Positions 54,532 through 64,000 of a DNA stretch of 64,000 nt are shown here, in pieces. The number at the start of each line of letters is the position of its first letter. Within the stretch, counting starts at the first letter, position 1. The DNA is from Mactra quadrangularis (lineage: Eukaryota > Mollusca > Bivalvia > Venerida > Mactridae). The translations under genes were made by a program, and so were the position numbers. The stretch lies in NCBI GenBank assembly GCA_025267735.1, contig CM046307.1, forward strand, positions 51,379,395 to 51,443,394. Direction: 5' to 3'. Under the pieces are notes generated by a model. That model was given only the letters and a program-made list of their open reading frames with translations. It did no database searches and was not told the origin of the DNA.

Positions 54532-54887
54532 ATTTGGAACTCCTCGGCCATTCGCTTCGAATAATCTCGGACATACTTAGACGCCATTTCGGAACAACCG
54601 GTGTTGAAGTAAACAAATCCACGATCGTTTCGGCGATGAGTGATGTTTCGTTTTTAGTCCATAAATTTGAAATAACACAGTTCAATTATATCACTAAGCA
54701 CTATTTGGTTCAATGTATAACATACAAATATGGTTTAACAAAGATCTGTGTGTATACTACAAGAACTTTTTTGCATAACCGTTACGTGCTTCGCCTCGCG
54801 TAGGTAGTAAAATCCCAAGCCGCAAGGGTAGAACTCCACGAATCCTTCCGAGATTATTCATTCATGAAAGGTCGAGGTGTTCCGAAT
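54532..54887. mobile_element. MITE, ATTCGGAACNCCTCG family, copy 3
   Basis: ATTTGGAACTCCTCGGCCAT ... AAAGGTCGAGGTGTTCCGAA(T), 356 bp. Flanks TGACGCGACGCC / TGACACGACGCT match 10/12. ORFs crossing it on both strands are artefacts. Confidence 0.85.
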
Positions 54888-54894
54888 TGACACG

Positions 54895-55550
54895 ACGCTA
54901 TACAACGCGACGCTGCTCATCGCAACGCAATGCAAAACAAAACAAAAACTAATCACAAAACAAAGCAAACAGTTATGAACAACATAACATAATACAATAC
55001 AATGAACTAAAATGAAATGCATCACAATACAATTCAGTACAATGCATTTCAACGCAAAGCTAAACGAAAACAATACAAAACATCACACAACACAGTACAA
55101 CACAACACAGTAAAGTATAATACCACATCACAACAATACACTACACAACACAGCACATCACAACATATCACAGCACAACACATCACAGCATAACACTACA
55201 CATCACAACCTAATACAACACTACACATCACAACACCACACAACATTACACCACACAACACTACACATCACAACAATACACTACACCACACAACACAACA
55301 CAGTAAAGTATTAGACCACACAACACTACACAACACAACACTACACATCACAACACAACACTACACATCACAACATAACACTAAACATCACAACACAACA
55401 CTACACATCACAACACTACACATCACAGCACAACATTACACATTACAACACAACACTACACATCTCAACACAACATAACACAACACAACACAACATAGTA
55501 CATTACTATACAATACAATACACATAAATGTAATACAACACAATATAATA
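54895..55550. repeat. ACAAC/ACTACACATC satellite tract
   Basis: ~650 bp of irregular 5-16-bp units (CACAACACTACACATCA and similar), strand-biased: almost no G on the plus strand. It lies directly downstream of the glycosyltransferase gene. Confidence 0.85.
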
Positions 55551-55612
55551 TTATAATTATTGAAGTATAATTATGCTAATATCATAAGTAATTTAGCCAC
55601 ATTTGACATAAG

Positions 55613-55731
55613 TTATACATGTGTCGACAAACGTATCGTCTCGTTAACTTGCTTCATATCACAACTTTGTCCATCATCTTTTAAAAACCAATGTCCAAAC
55701 GTCTTTGCTCTAGCAATTTTATTGTCATTAC
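55613..55731 (-). CDS. Glycosyltransferase exon 3 with stop
   Basis: Minus-strand acceptor CTTCAAG, reads GNDNKIARAKTFGHWFLKDD to RLSTHV, stop TAA at 55615-55613. The GN..K..R.K..G.WF signature closes the domain. Confidence 0.87.
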
Positions 55732-57754
55732 CTTGAAGCAGAAAAAAAATGAATATAATAAATCAGTAGATATTTTTGTCGGTCTGTCGGTCGGTCGGTC
55801 TCTCTTATTCAGTTAATAAAAAAGAGAATTGCAAACGTAATTTATACATTTTTTATTTATTTAGTGGATGCATTTTTTATAGTTGAAATATAGGACAATA
55901 CTAACCTATGATCCAGTTATTGCTGATCATAATTGGGTTCCACAATCTTCTGTCTTCATTAGAACCAGAGTACCATTTGCCATCAGCATATTTATCTAGT
56001 GATAATTCCCTTGTTGTAATATTTGCATAACTAAATTGAAAAAATAGTGGATGTTCGTCAACTTTGGTGTAAAATCGATTTTTATTTCACCGAGTGAGCC
56101 TAAAAACAAATTTTATTAAAATAGCATTTTCTGAGTTCACGAGTTTTCATGTTGTTTTAAGGCGAGTTCCCGAGTTAAAATAAAAAAAGCCAAAAACATC
56201 TAACTCCAAGTTAGTCAGTTTACGAATATTCTGGTTCTTTTTATACTTATTTGTGTGTATATTACACAAGTTACGTAATTTCTTTCCCAAAATGACGTAA
56301 TTTATCTTCGAAGATCACTTTATTGACGATGAATGTATAAAATTATATTTTCACTACAAAATGGAAATATAAAATTTATGCTTTCATTGTATATTTTCAT
56401 CGAATAACGCGAAGTTTCACCGCAAAGCATGAAATCATTTTTTCACAACGATTGACTTTATAAAAAATCATTTAATGTTTGAATGATAAGTTAATTGCTT
56501 CTATCGTTTTATTACAAATTATGTGACATTAACGAATTTTAACTATTTACCCCCATTCAACATGACCGCTCAAAGATTTAAAGATCTGTTCGGCTGGATT
56601 TAATGGATTTTATCTCAGAAATTTTCCCCTTAGTTATTTGACTTTTTATATATCCATTTTGTAAACATGGCATGCTATTGAAACTTTTAATTTTTGGGCT
56701 CATATGTTTATGGGAAAACACGTAAGTCAGAAATATTGTGGCACGGTTTCAAAGTTTTTATTTGTATGAAAATGAAATTACAAAATTAGTAAGCCTACGT
56801 GTATTTTGCCGAAAGATTCCGAAAAAGCGCGATTTACATACGAAGACAAAAAATGTTGTCGGATTATATCAATGATTAAAATATACTAGGCGTCGAAAAA
56901 TAGAACTCAAAACATAAAAAATAGTATTACCCTGATCTCCACAAATCTGACAAATACGTTTGATCGTTCGTGGATTCTGAAACTTTGGAATTCCATCGAT
57001 AGCCAGATATTTCCTTGTTTAATTCATGCAGTTTGCGGGTTAATTCTGTCCATAATAATTTTGTTTTGTCTGTTGGAAATAGATATATTAATCCACCATT
57101 TATAATTTTCTTGTTCGTGTTAGAAACAGGATTAACCAACATGTCAACATCATTCATTTTCTGCAATCTAGGTAGAGGATTTTCAAACCAAACGTAATCA
57201 AACTCAAAGAGCATCACTTCATGACCCGCGTCAAGCAACGTTTTAAACAATTCAGCTCGTTGAATCATTGTTTTCACGTATTGTACTGTACTGTAGTCTT
57301 GCTTCTCTTCAGAAATTTTAATATTCAAAGAAACAACTCGGATATCTGGCCACACAGATTGAAGTTTTCTCCGCACCGATTCACTAGTAGTGGCAACTAG
57401 TATTGCACTGTGGATACCCATTGCCTGTGTGTTGCACAACCAACTAAAAGCAAATGGAATATAAGCTGAATTAATGAGAGTTACCATTACTGTCTTATTA
57501 AATGCACTGACGATTCTTGCTTCATCACGGATAGTTTGTTGAATCAAATCTCTTTTTAGTCCAATTTGGAAATCTTTTTCTGAGTTATCGTGATACTCTT
57601 TTGAGTTAAAAATGTAATATGTTTTAACGCTTGCTTCGTTTGTGAATCTAATCTTCAGGAACAAAAAACCCACAGAAAAAACAAGAATAACCAAAACAAT
57701 AACATTTGCCTGTTTACGCATTCTCATTGTCTTTGTACAGTTTAACACACGCAC
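55613..57754 (-). CDS. Nucleotide-diphospho-sugar transferase family protein, type II membrane (3 exons, 355 aa)
   Basis: Minus strand: exon 1 57754-56931, exon 2 56030-55906, exon 3 55731-55613, all GT-AG and in phase. Short basic N-terminus, one membrane span at ~17-34 (ANVIVLVILVFSVGFLFLK), then a lumenal domain, i.e. a Golgi type II layout. Domain hallmarks: LFKTLLDAGHEVMLFEFDYV then WFENP (~169-192; metal/nucleotide-binding region), IINGGLIYL (~217-225), STNDQTYLSDL (~261-271), and in exons 2-3 YADGKWYS and NNWIIGNDNKIARAKTFGHW. These fit the family that includes plant RGXT xylosyltransferases (Pfam Nucleotid_trans). The usual D-x-D reads E184-F-D186. The sugar transferred is unknown. 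First Met used; M10 and M12 are alternatives. Confidence 0.9.
55906..56030 (-). CDS. Glycosyltransferase exon 2
   Basis: Minus-strand acceptor ATTTAG, donor GTTAGT. Reads YANITTRELSLDKYADGKWY on to MISNNWII; phase 2-to-1 with its neighbours. Confidence 0.85.
56931..57754 (-). CDS. Glycosyltransferase exon 1
   Basis: 274 codons plus two bases; donor (minus) GTAATA just below 56931, after LSDLWRS. Carries the membrane anchor, the E-x-D region and the NDQTYLSDL motif. Confidence 0.9.
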
Positions 57755-58036
57755 AATGAACTAACTGATCGTAACTTTGTACAAGCAAATGTCAAATGTG
57801 TGAATGTATCAACTGAAAGTATCCTCTGTCACCAATAGTATAGTATATCCTGTTATACTATTGTTTCGTTCTAAGTTCTGAGCTAAATAAATATTCAAAA
57901 TGGCGACTCCCCAGACAGCTGTCACGACATTATTATTCAATATGAAAGACTCTAGTTACCATTTGAATTAAAATTATGAAAATAAATGATTTACAATTAT
58001 ACATATCATTACGGAAGACGATCTTGAGTGAGAGAT

Positions 58037-58312
58037 TTGTTTGTTTGTTTATACTGGATTTAACGCCGTAGCAACACATTTTGGTCATTTTACGGCGTCC
58101 AACGCACCTAACATAGTTTTCCTGGACCCTTGTCTATAACAAGTACTCACCTACCCTTCCACAAGGCCGGAAACTTCTCCATATACCTTATTAACGGAGG
58201 GACATAGTTGTCAAATTTTCATGGACGGGTATAACCTCCCCGGGTGGGATTCGAACCCGTACCCCTTCGGGACACGAGATTTCAAATCCCGGCGCGCTAC
58301 CAACTGCACTAG
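58037..58312 (-). mobile_element. SINE family A copy, head slightly truncated
   Basis: Minus strand: CTAGTGCAGTTGGTAGCGCG head, GGGTTCGAATCCCACC B box... body CGGAGAAGT-like GAAGTTTCCGGCCTTGTGGA, end ACGGCGTTAAATCCAGTATA. About 280 bp upstream of the glycosyltransferase start. Confidence 0.82.
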
Positions 58313-58329
58313 TTAGCGAGAAATTTACT

Positions 58330-58760
58330 ACAAGGAGCATTGATTATTTTGATTTTGTTCTTCTATATTGTTCTAAATCATTCAGCTTTTCATTCTGTTT
58401 CTCCATAAATTGCTTCTTAACTGTTTGCCATTTTTTCTGCGATCTGTGTTTTCTTCAATGACCTTTTCAAGAGTTTCTATCTTTTTCAGAAGTTTTTCAT
58501 TTTCCGTTTTCTTGGAAAATAATTGATCTCCTAGAATTTCTATACGTTTTTTTTCCATTGACTTTAGTATTTCGTCTTTTATTTGAATAATAAGATCTTT
58601 AACTAGCTGCTTTATGACTGTGTCATTTTAAGAAAACACATTGTCAAGCATGAATTTATTATCTCACATCTCTTTACGAATATCTACATCCTCGTCTATT
58701 GTGTCGTCATTTTCACTTTCTTCAACAGTAATCATGTTTTTAACAGATTCAATTTTTTTC
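58330..58760 (-). pseudogene. Decayed LINE ORF1 fragment (coiled coil)
   Basis: On the minus strand, broken by stops and at least one frameshift, the reading gives acidic sequence (ITVEESENDDTIDEDVD), a Lys/Glu/Leu coiled coil (NEKLLKKIETLEKVIEE) and LNDLEQYRR, which resembles the L-EQYSRRN motif after the coiled coil in non-LTR ORF1 proteins. Remnant only. Confidence 0.6.
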
Positions 58761-61576
58761 TAAGATTTTTATATCTTCAAGGACTTCACCCTTTTTTCTT
58801 CTTTAAGATCTAATCAGTTTTACATCATAAGGTAAATGACGTAAAAAAGTGGTAATGACGTTGTGTCCAATGCTGGCGTCAATTTGCGTAACGTCAAAAG
58901 TAACGTATTATAAAAATATTTTGTATTCAATACGCCATAGTCAGCATTCAATATCATAGTAATACGTTTAATAAATTGGCTACTGTGATACAAACTAATT
59001 TTTTATTGTATATACGTGAATCTTATAACATATTATTTTCAAATACATAGAAACGTGTGTCATTTTCCCATATTCTCAGATACATACCTATACGTTATTT
59101 TACCAAATGTCAATGTAAATTAAGGTGTCTCAAGTCTTTATGCTAGTTATCATGTTTGGCAATGTTTTAATTACATTTTTATTTGTTTTTGTATTTGTTT
59201 CCCTTTTCCTTTGCCATCTTATCTTTTGCCGATTTGAACTGCACATGTTTATGCATTACTTTTAAGTTATATAACCGAAACAGGAAAAAATAGTCAACAA
59301 CATTGTCGCTAAAAACGTCTAAAATATGCAGCGTTACATCATGGCTAGACATTTTTAATTGTTAATTATTCAATGTTTAAGTTATTTCACCAACATCATA
59401 TTGATATTGTATTATGTTATACGTTTTAGTTTGAACTTTTTTATGATTGATATGAAATTTCGCAATTTTGTTTAATTCTGTGAACAATGATCTTTAAAAT
59501 ATCTGAGTCGAGTATATTTTCGGCTTGTTGTGGATGCGTTACATCGTGGCTAGACATTTCCAAACCTGACTAACGCCGCTTTCCGTTTGCTTAATTATTT
59601 TAATTCTAAAATATATCTAAGAGTAAAGAAATGAACTTTTTAAAAATACTAAAAATCATTATGCCAATTTAATTATTGCACCAAATATATCGAAGTTGTA
59701 AACGAGATAATTTGTAAAATTAAAATCTTACCTTTTCATCAAACATATATTTTCTGACAATTTTGCAACATTGTAAGCTTTTCTGGTAAAAACGTTTCTT
59801 CATACGGCAGACAACTGGGTTTTTAAAACGAAATTTACTTGTTTCTCTTACGTCCTACCGGTAATTTTTCCGACGTTCAGTCGGGTTTACACTCGAATAT
59901 TTTTTCATATGTATGTAAAATATACTACATAATATAATTATCTGAAAGTATGAATTGTTTAAATTGAATGTTGTAAGATTTATCAAAATGCTATAAAAAT
60001 GGTAAAAGAAGTTGAATATTTTGAGTCCTACGGCTTGGCATTTTCAAATTAACGCCAGTATTGAACGCAACGTCTAATATATATCACAATATACAAACTT
60101 TTATAAATGATACTAAAACATTATGTACATGTATATTTACGTATTATATGTCACACAACATCTGGTGGAATGCTAATTAATGTGGTGATATTCATCAACT
60201 ATTAGTATAGTATGCAGTCATACAACACACGTCACAATTAGAATATGAGTATATCAATATTGGGAACAATTAAGTTGATATCATTAAACTGATGATGTAT
60301 AACTGTTGTTATGCATCATGCGATATATTAGAAGCGACACTCGTCAATGTGTTATGTGATTGACTCGTGGTTGTAACTTGCCGCATTATTTATAATTGGA
60401 GTTATATATAATGCTATATATGGGAGTTAACCCATATTATGACTTTTCAGTCAAAGCATTTGATATTGCTGTAGTTTCAGATAATGTAAGAATGCTAAGG
60501 AAGTAAGATAATACAGAATACAGTTTCTAATGAATGGTAACTTACCACGCTCCATATGTCATTATAGTTGATACATAGCAGTTTTCACTTTCCGTATGGT
60601 GCTTAAGTCAAATTATGTGTCATACAATGCCTACTTTTTAATGGTTTTAATGGTAGTGTTTATCATACTGTATACACTTCTCATATATGATGCTTGATGT
60701 ATTGTTTCTACTACTGGATAAATGTAATAATGTGTATTATGAAAACATTACTATAAACAATAAATATATAGTTATCGACTTTAAATTGGTAAGGGTCATA
60801 TGTCATAATACACGACACAATTGTAGATCTCACTAACAGTATGGCGTGAAAGTGGTATTATAAGTTACAATATACAAACTTTTATTAATGATGCTAAAAT
60901 ATAATGAATTACAATATTACTGAACAAAAATGCCTGTTTGGTTTGTTTGCATATAACCTAATTTGGTTGTAATGTATTTACATGATTTGTCCTTTATATA
61001 CAGAAATACGTTGTACTTATCTTCCGGAAATTTATATAGAAAACCCAAATGTTGATAAATTTATTGCTTTAATGAACAGTGTAAGAGAATCTGTGTTAAG
61101 AAATCTAGCTATGTACATATTTTATGCATTTGAAAGAAGAAAGCATTTTTTGTCGTCCTTTCAGTGGCAAACAACATAACTCATGTATTGATTAAGATGT
61201 AAATTGTTTTTGATATATATTATGTATGATAGTATGTATCTTGTATATCTACTTGAAATATACTTTGTATGTTGTATATTCATGTATATGGGCCGGAGGC
61301 CATATGTACTATATGAAATAAACTGTATACCAATCATACAATATTATGTATGGCTGATATTATATTAATGTAATGCTATTTGTACATTAAGTATTGTATG
61401 GGTGTAATGTCATATTGCCTAACATAGCGGTTAATTGGCAATAGTGGCTTAGCAATGACAACTAATATATTGCCTTACATAGCGACAACTACTATAATTA
61501 TGTGCTCTTTGAGTTTATTTTATGTATACATTGTGCAACTTTTATTATACGACCTTGAATTGGCAATATAGATACA
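58761..61576. other. AT-rich intergenic DNA with an internal duplication
   Basis: No gene. ACAATATACAAACTTTTAT with AATGAT(A/G)CTAAAA occurs at ~60088 and ~60868, and TGTCATA-CAA(C/T)AC and TACGACCTTG-type words recur, pointing to a diverged repeat. A 65-codon ORF at 60982 has no recognisable domain. Confidence 0.4.
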
Positions 61577-61695
61577 GGTTACAATGCTTGTGCAGATGAA
61601 AGGATAGAAGTGTATGTATTCACTTCCATCCTTTCATCTGCAATTGAAGTGTATGTATACACTTCTATCCTTTCATCTACACAAGCATTGTAACC
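61577..61695. repeat. 119-bp palindrome with three related arms
   Basis: GGTTACAATGCTTGTGCAGA...TGAAAGGATAGAAGTG at the left and CACTTCTATCCTTTCATCTA...CAAGCATTGTAACC at the right, with a third copy (CACTTCCATCCTTTCATCTG) in the middle. Possibly a small fold-back MITE. Confidence 0.85.
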
Positions 61696-61875
61696 AATGT
61701 AGCGCCTTTTAAAATTCTATAGTAGTTCTAGGAAATTGATAATAGTAAGCAAAATATGACGTCTAACAAAATGTCAGCAATTACGGGTGTGACAAAATCA
61801 CTCCTTAATTATGTACACATATCTTTTTTACATCAATCTGAATATTGAGAGTTTTAATGCATATAAAACATTTAA

Positions 61876-63500
61876 ATGGAAACGGCAGTAGTATCAATGA
61901 ACGTTAGAGGTTTAGGTAACAAACAAAACAGCTTGCAAGTATTCGAATGGTTAAAACATGCAAATGCATGAATATACATGTAACAAGAAACTCATTCTAC
62001 TACTAGCTTAATTGAAAAATGCAGACATGAATGAAAAGGTAATTATTTTAGCGGTAATAAAACCAATAATGAATGCGTTGACATTTTGATTCATCCAAAC
62101 AAAAAGATAGAATTTGAAAATAAAACTAAATAGTGAAAGGAAGATTAATAGCATGTGAAATAACCATTCAAAACAAATATATAACGCTTATTAATATATA
62201 CGGTCCTTATAAAGACGACATTAACATTTTCAACTTTCTTGAAACTCTTATTTTACAAAATAATGATAAATACATAAAATAGTTTGTCATTTGATGGAGA
62301 TTTTAACACTATAATTGATATATAATTTGACAAAAAGAATGGAAACTAATATACACATAAAATGTAGAACCAAAATGAACTTATTGAAAATTACGAGCTG
62401 AATGATATATGGCGTAACAAAAACAATGATAAAATACAATTTGCATGGTACTCGAATACAAATCCCCCTATACACTGCAGACTGGATAACTTTTTTATAC
62501 CTAATTCATTAAGCAATTTTATTTAAAAAAAAATGCAAAATCAGCCATGGATATAAAACGGGCCATTCTATGATAATGATAACAATTCATGAAATTTATG
62601 GATAAAGGGCAAGGTTACTTTAAAATAAATAATTCCATCCAAAGCGATTCATGTAAAAAAAGAACGAGAAAATTTCGTTTTATTTCGCTAATATGGAAAA
62701 AAGTAAAGCTGGACAAAAAGCAATACATAAATTAAAAATAGGTGAACAATACATACATGGAAAACATGACGTGTTGAAAGCGGAAATTGACTTCTTCAAA
62801 AAACTTTATAGCGATACGAATTATCATGATGCTATTGAACACACCAATAACGCTTTTCTTGATATATAATAAACCTATAATAAACAAGGTAAAAATCTTG
62901 ACTATCTAACTAATTGTAGACCTTTTACTCTACTAAATGTGGATAACAAAATTGCAACTTAAACAATTTCAAACAGAATTAAAAAGGTTCTTCCAAGCAT
63001 CATTAGCTTTGAACAAACAGAGTTAATGAAAAATAGATATATTGATGAAAATGTTAGAATTATATTTAAAATTATTGAATATTTAAATGAAAGAAAAATG
63101 CAAAGGCTTTTATTTTTCGAAGACTTTGAAAAGCAGACTTTGAATAAAGCTTTTGATAAATCATCGATTCATGTTTAAATATCGGAAAAACTTAATTTTA
63201 GTTCGAATCTATTGCAATGGATTATATTAATAATAATTTAAAATGGACATTAAATTGAATCATTTTCAATCAACAAAATTGTGCGACAAAGCTGTCCCTC
63301 TCAACGTTCTAATTCATACATAATATGCTTAGATTTTTTATCCAATTTCATCAATATTAACAATAAGATAATTGGCATTACAGTTGAAGGTCAAAAAATT
63401 AAACAAACATATTTTGCTGATAATGGTACATTCTTTAAAAGACTCCTTTGAAGAACTGATAGCAACCTTATTCATACTCTCCAATTCATCGGTTCGAAAG
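61876..63500 (+). pseudogene. Decayed LINE ORF2 (endonuclease + reverse transcriptase)
   Basis: Plus strand, many stops and frameshifts. In order: an APE-type endonuclease start (SMNVRGLGNKQN), QETH, SFDGDFNTIID, RLDNFFIPNSL (61876-62520); a reverse transcriptase part with NCRPFTLLNVDNKI, LPSIISFEQTELMKNRY, IIEYLNE (62890-63100), RQSCPSQ-like (63280) and TYFADN (63405), the diverged Y-x-DD box. Order and motifs fit an L1/Tx1-type non-LTR element. 5' and 3' ends not resolved; non-functional. Confidence 0.8.
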
Positions 63501-63759
63501 ATTCACTCGCTCACTTTCTTCCTCTGCTAAAATACTACGTACAAACTGATATTTCTATTTTTAGACAGAGACACACATAAACATTTAATCGCATGACTGT
63601 CACGTGGTTCTTAAAAATATATGCAAAAATTTCTCACGGCTGTAATTTCAAAATGTCGAAATGCATGGACATGATGTTGGACAGTTTTGCATTAGTTAGT
63701 TAATGGAAAATTATCCAACAAGAAATGTCTTTAAAAAAGACAAACGGCGTCGATTTAAA

Positions 63760-64000
63760 AACAAGAGGGCCCAAAGGGCCCTGGGTGCTCACCTGAGGAA
63801 AAGGTCAAAGGTCACAGAAGAGCCATTTACAGAGGACCACTAATGTTAAAACCTATTTTTTGACCCAGTGACCTACTTTTCCAACCAATCAGACCTATTT
63901 GAACAATTTTGGTAGGGAACCACCCACGGACCATTCCTGTTGAGTTTGGGCAAATTATCATAAGCGATTCAAGAGAAGATGTTGTTTGAACTTTTCCTTA
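63760..64000. repeat. Interspersed repeat starting ACAAGAGGGCCC
   Basis: Starts AACAAGAGGGCCCAAAGGGC with CTGGGTGCTCACCTGAGGAA and AAGGTCAAAGGTCACAG, and runs off the window. Related at the head to the repeat at 42192. Confidence 0.65.

Noticed and set aside
54471..54803. 110-codon plus ORF
   Set aside because: It runs through the MITE at 54532-54887; the related copy at 51287 has stops in the same frame.
54858..55073. Minus-strand ORF rich in Cys/Val/Leu
   Set aside because: Translation of the ACAAC-type satellite tract; not a gene.

Overview
The window looks like AT-rich nuclear DNA from a mollusc, most likely a bivalve. Genes are split by GT-AG introns of 0.3-3.5 kb. One gene is an intronless B-box/beta-propeller gene of the kind expanded in bivalves. 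Introns and intergenic DNA are packed with tRNA-derived SINEs, MITEs, minisatellites and tandem GGTCAAAGGTCA-type repeats that I associate with bivalve genomes. The assignment to bivalve is inference; there is no rRNA or mitochondrial marker.

Layout. (1) 1-27,224, plus strand: the 3' part of the delta subunit of the AP-3 adaptor complex (AP3D1). Nineteen exons join in phase into 760 codons plus a stop, covering the end of the adaptin trunk, the long acidic/lysine-rich hinge and the C-terminal ear. The N-terminal exons lie off the left edge. (2) 27,225-39,479: 3' UTR and about 12 kb of repeat-rich intergenic DNA with four TA-flanked MITEs, a pogo-like element, three hAT-like elements, a 37-bp repeat and a 1.2-kb 21-bp minisatellite. 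(3) 39,480-40,553, plus: a 357-aa B-box + NHL-type propeller protein, without RING or coiled coil. (4) 45,801-51,249, plus: a four-exon, 109-aa thioredoxin-fold protein whose active site keeps only the first cysteine. (5) 57,754-55,613, minus: a three-exon, 355-aa type II membrane protein of the nucleotide-diphospho-sugar transferase family. (6) 58-64 kb: no intact gene; a decayed LINE ORF1 piece (minus) and a decayed LINE ORF2 (endonuclease + reverse transcriptase, plus), then a mollusc-type interspersed repeat at the right edge.

The four genes do not form a functional cluster: AP-3 delta sorts endosomal/lysosomal cargo, the transferase is a likely Golgi enzyme, and the other two are of unknown specific role. 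The most informative structure is in the repeats: at least four tRNA-headed SINE families, several TIR families whose target-site duplications can be read directly, nested insertions that reveal insertion order, long near-perfect palindromes, and a 2-kb 27-bp minisatellite inside an AP3D1 intron that is open on both strands. I found no convincing prokaryote-like system, CRISPR array, tRNA gene or rRNA gene.
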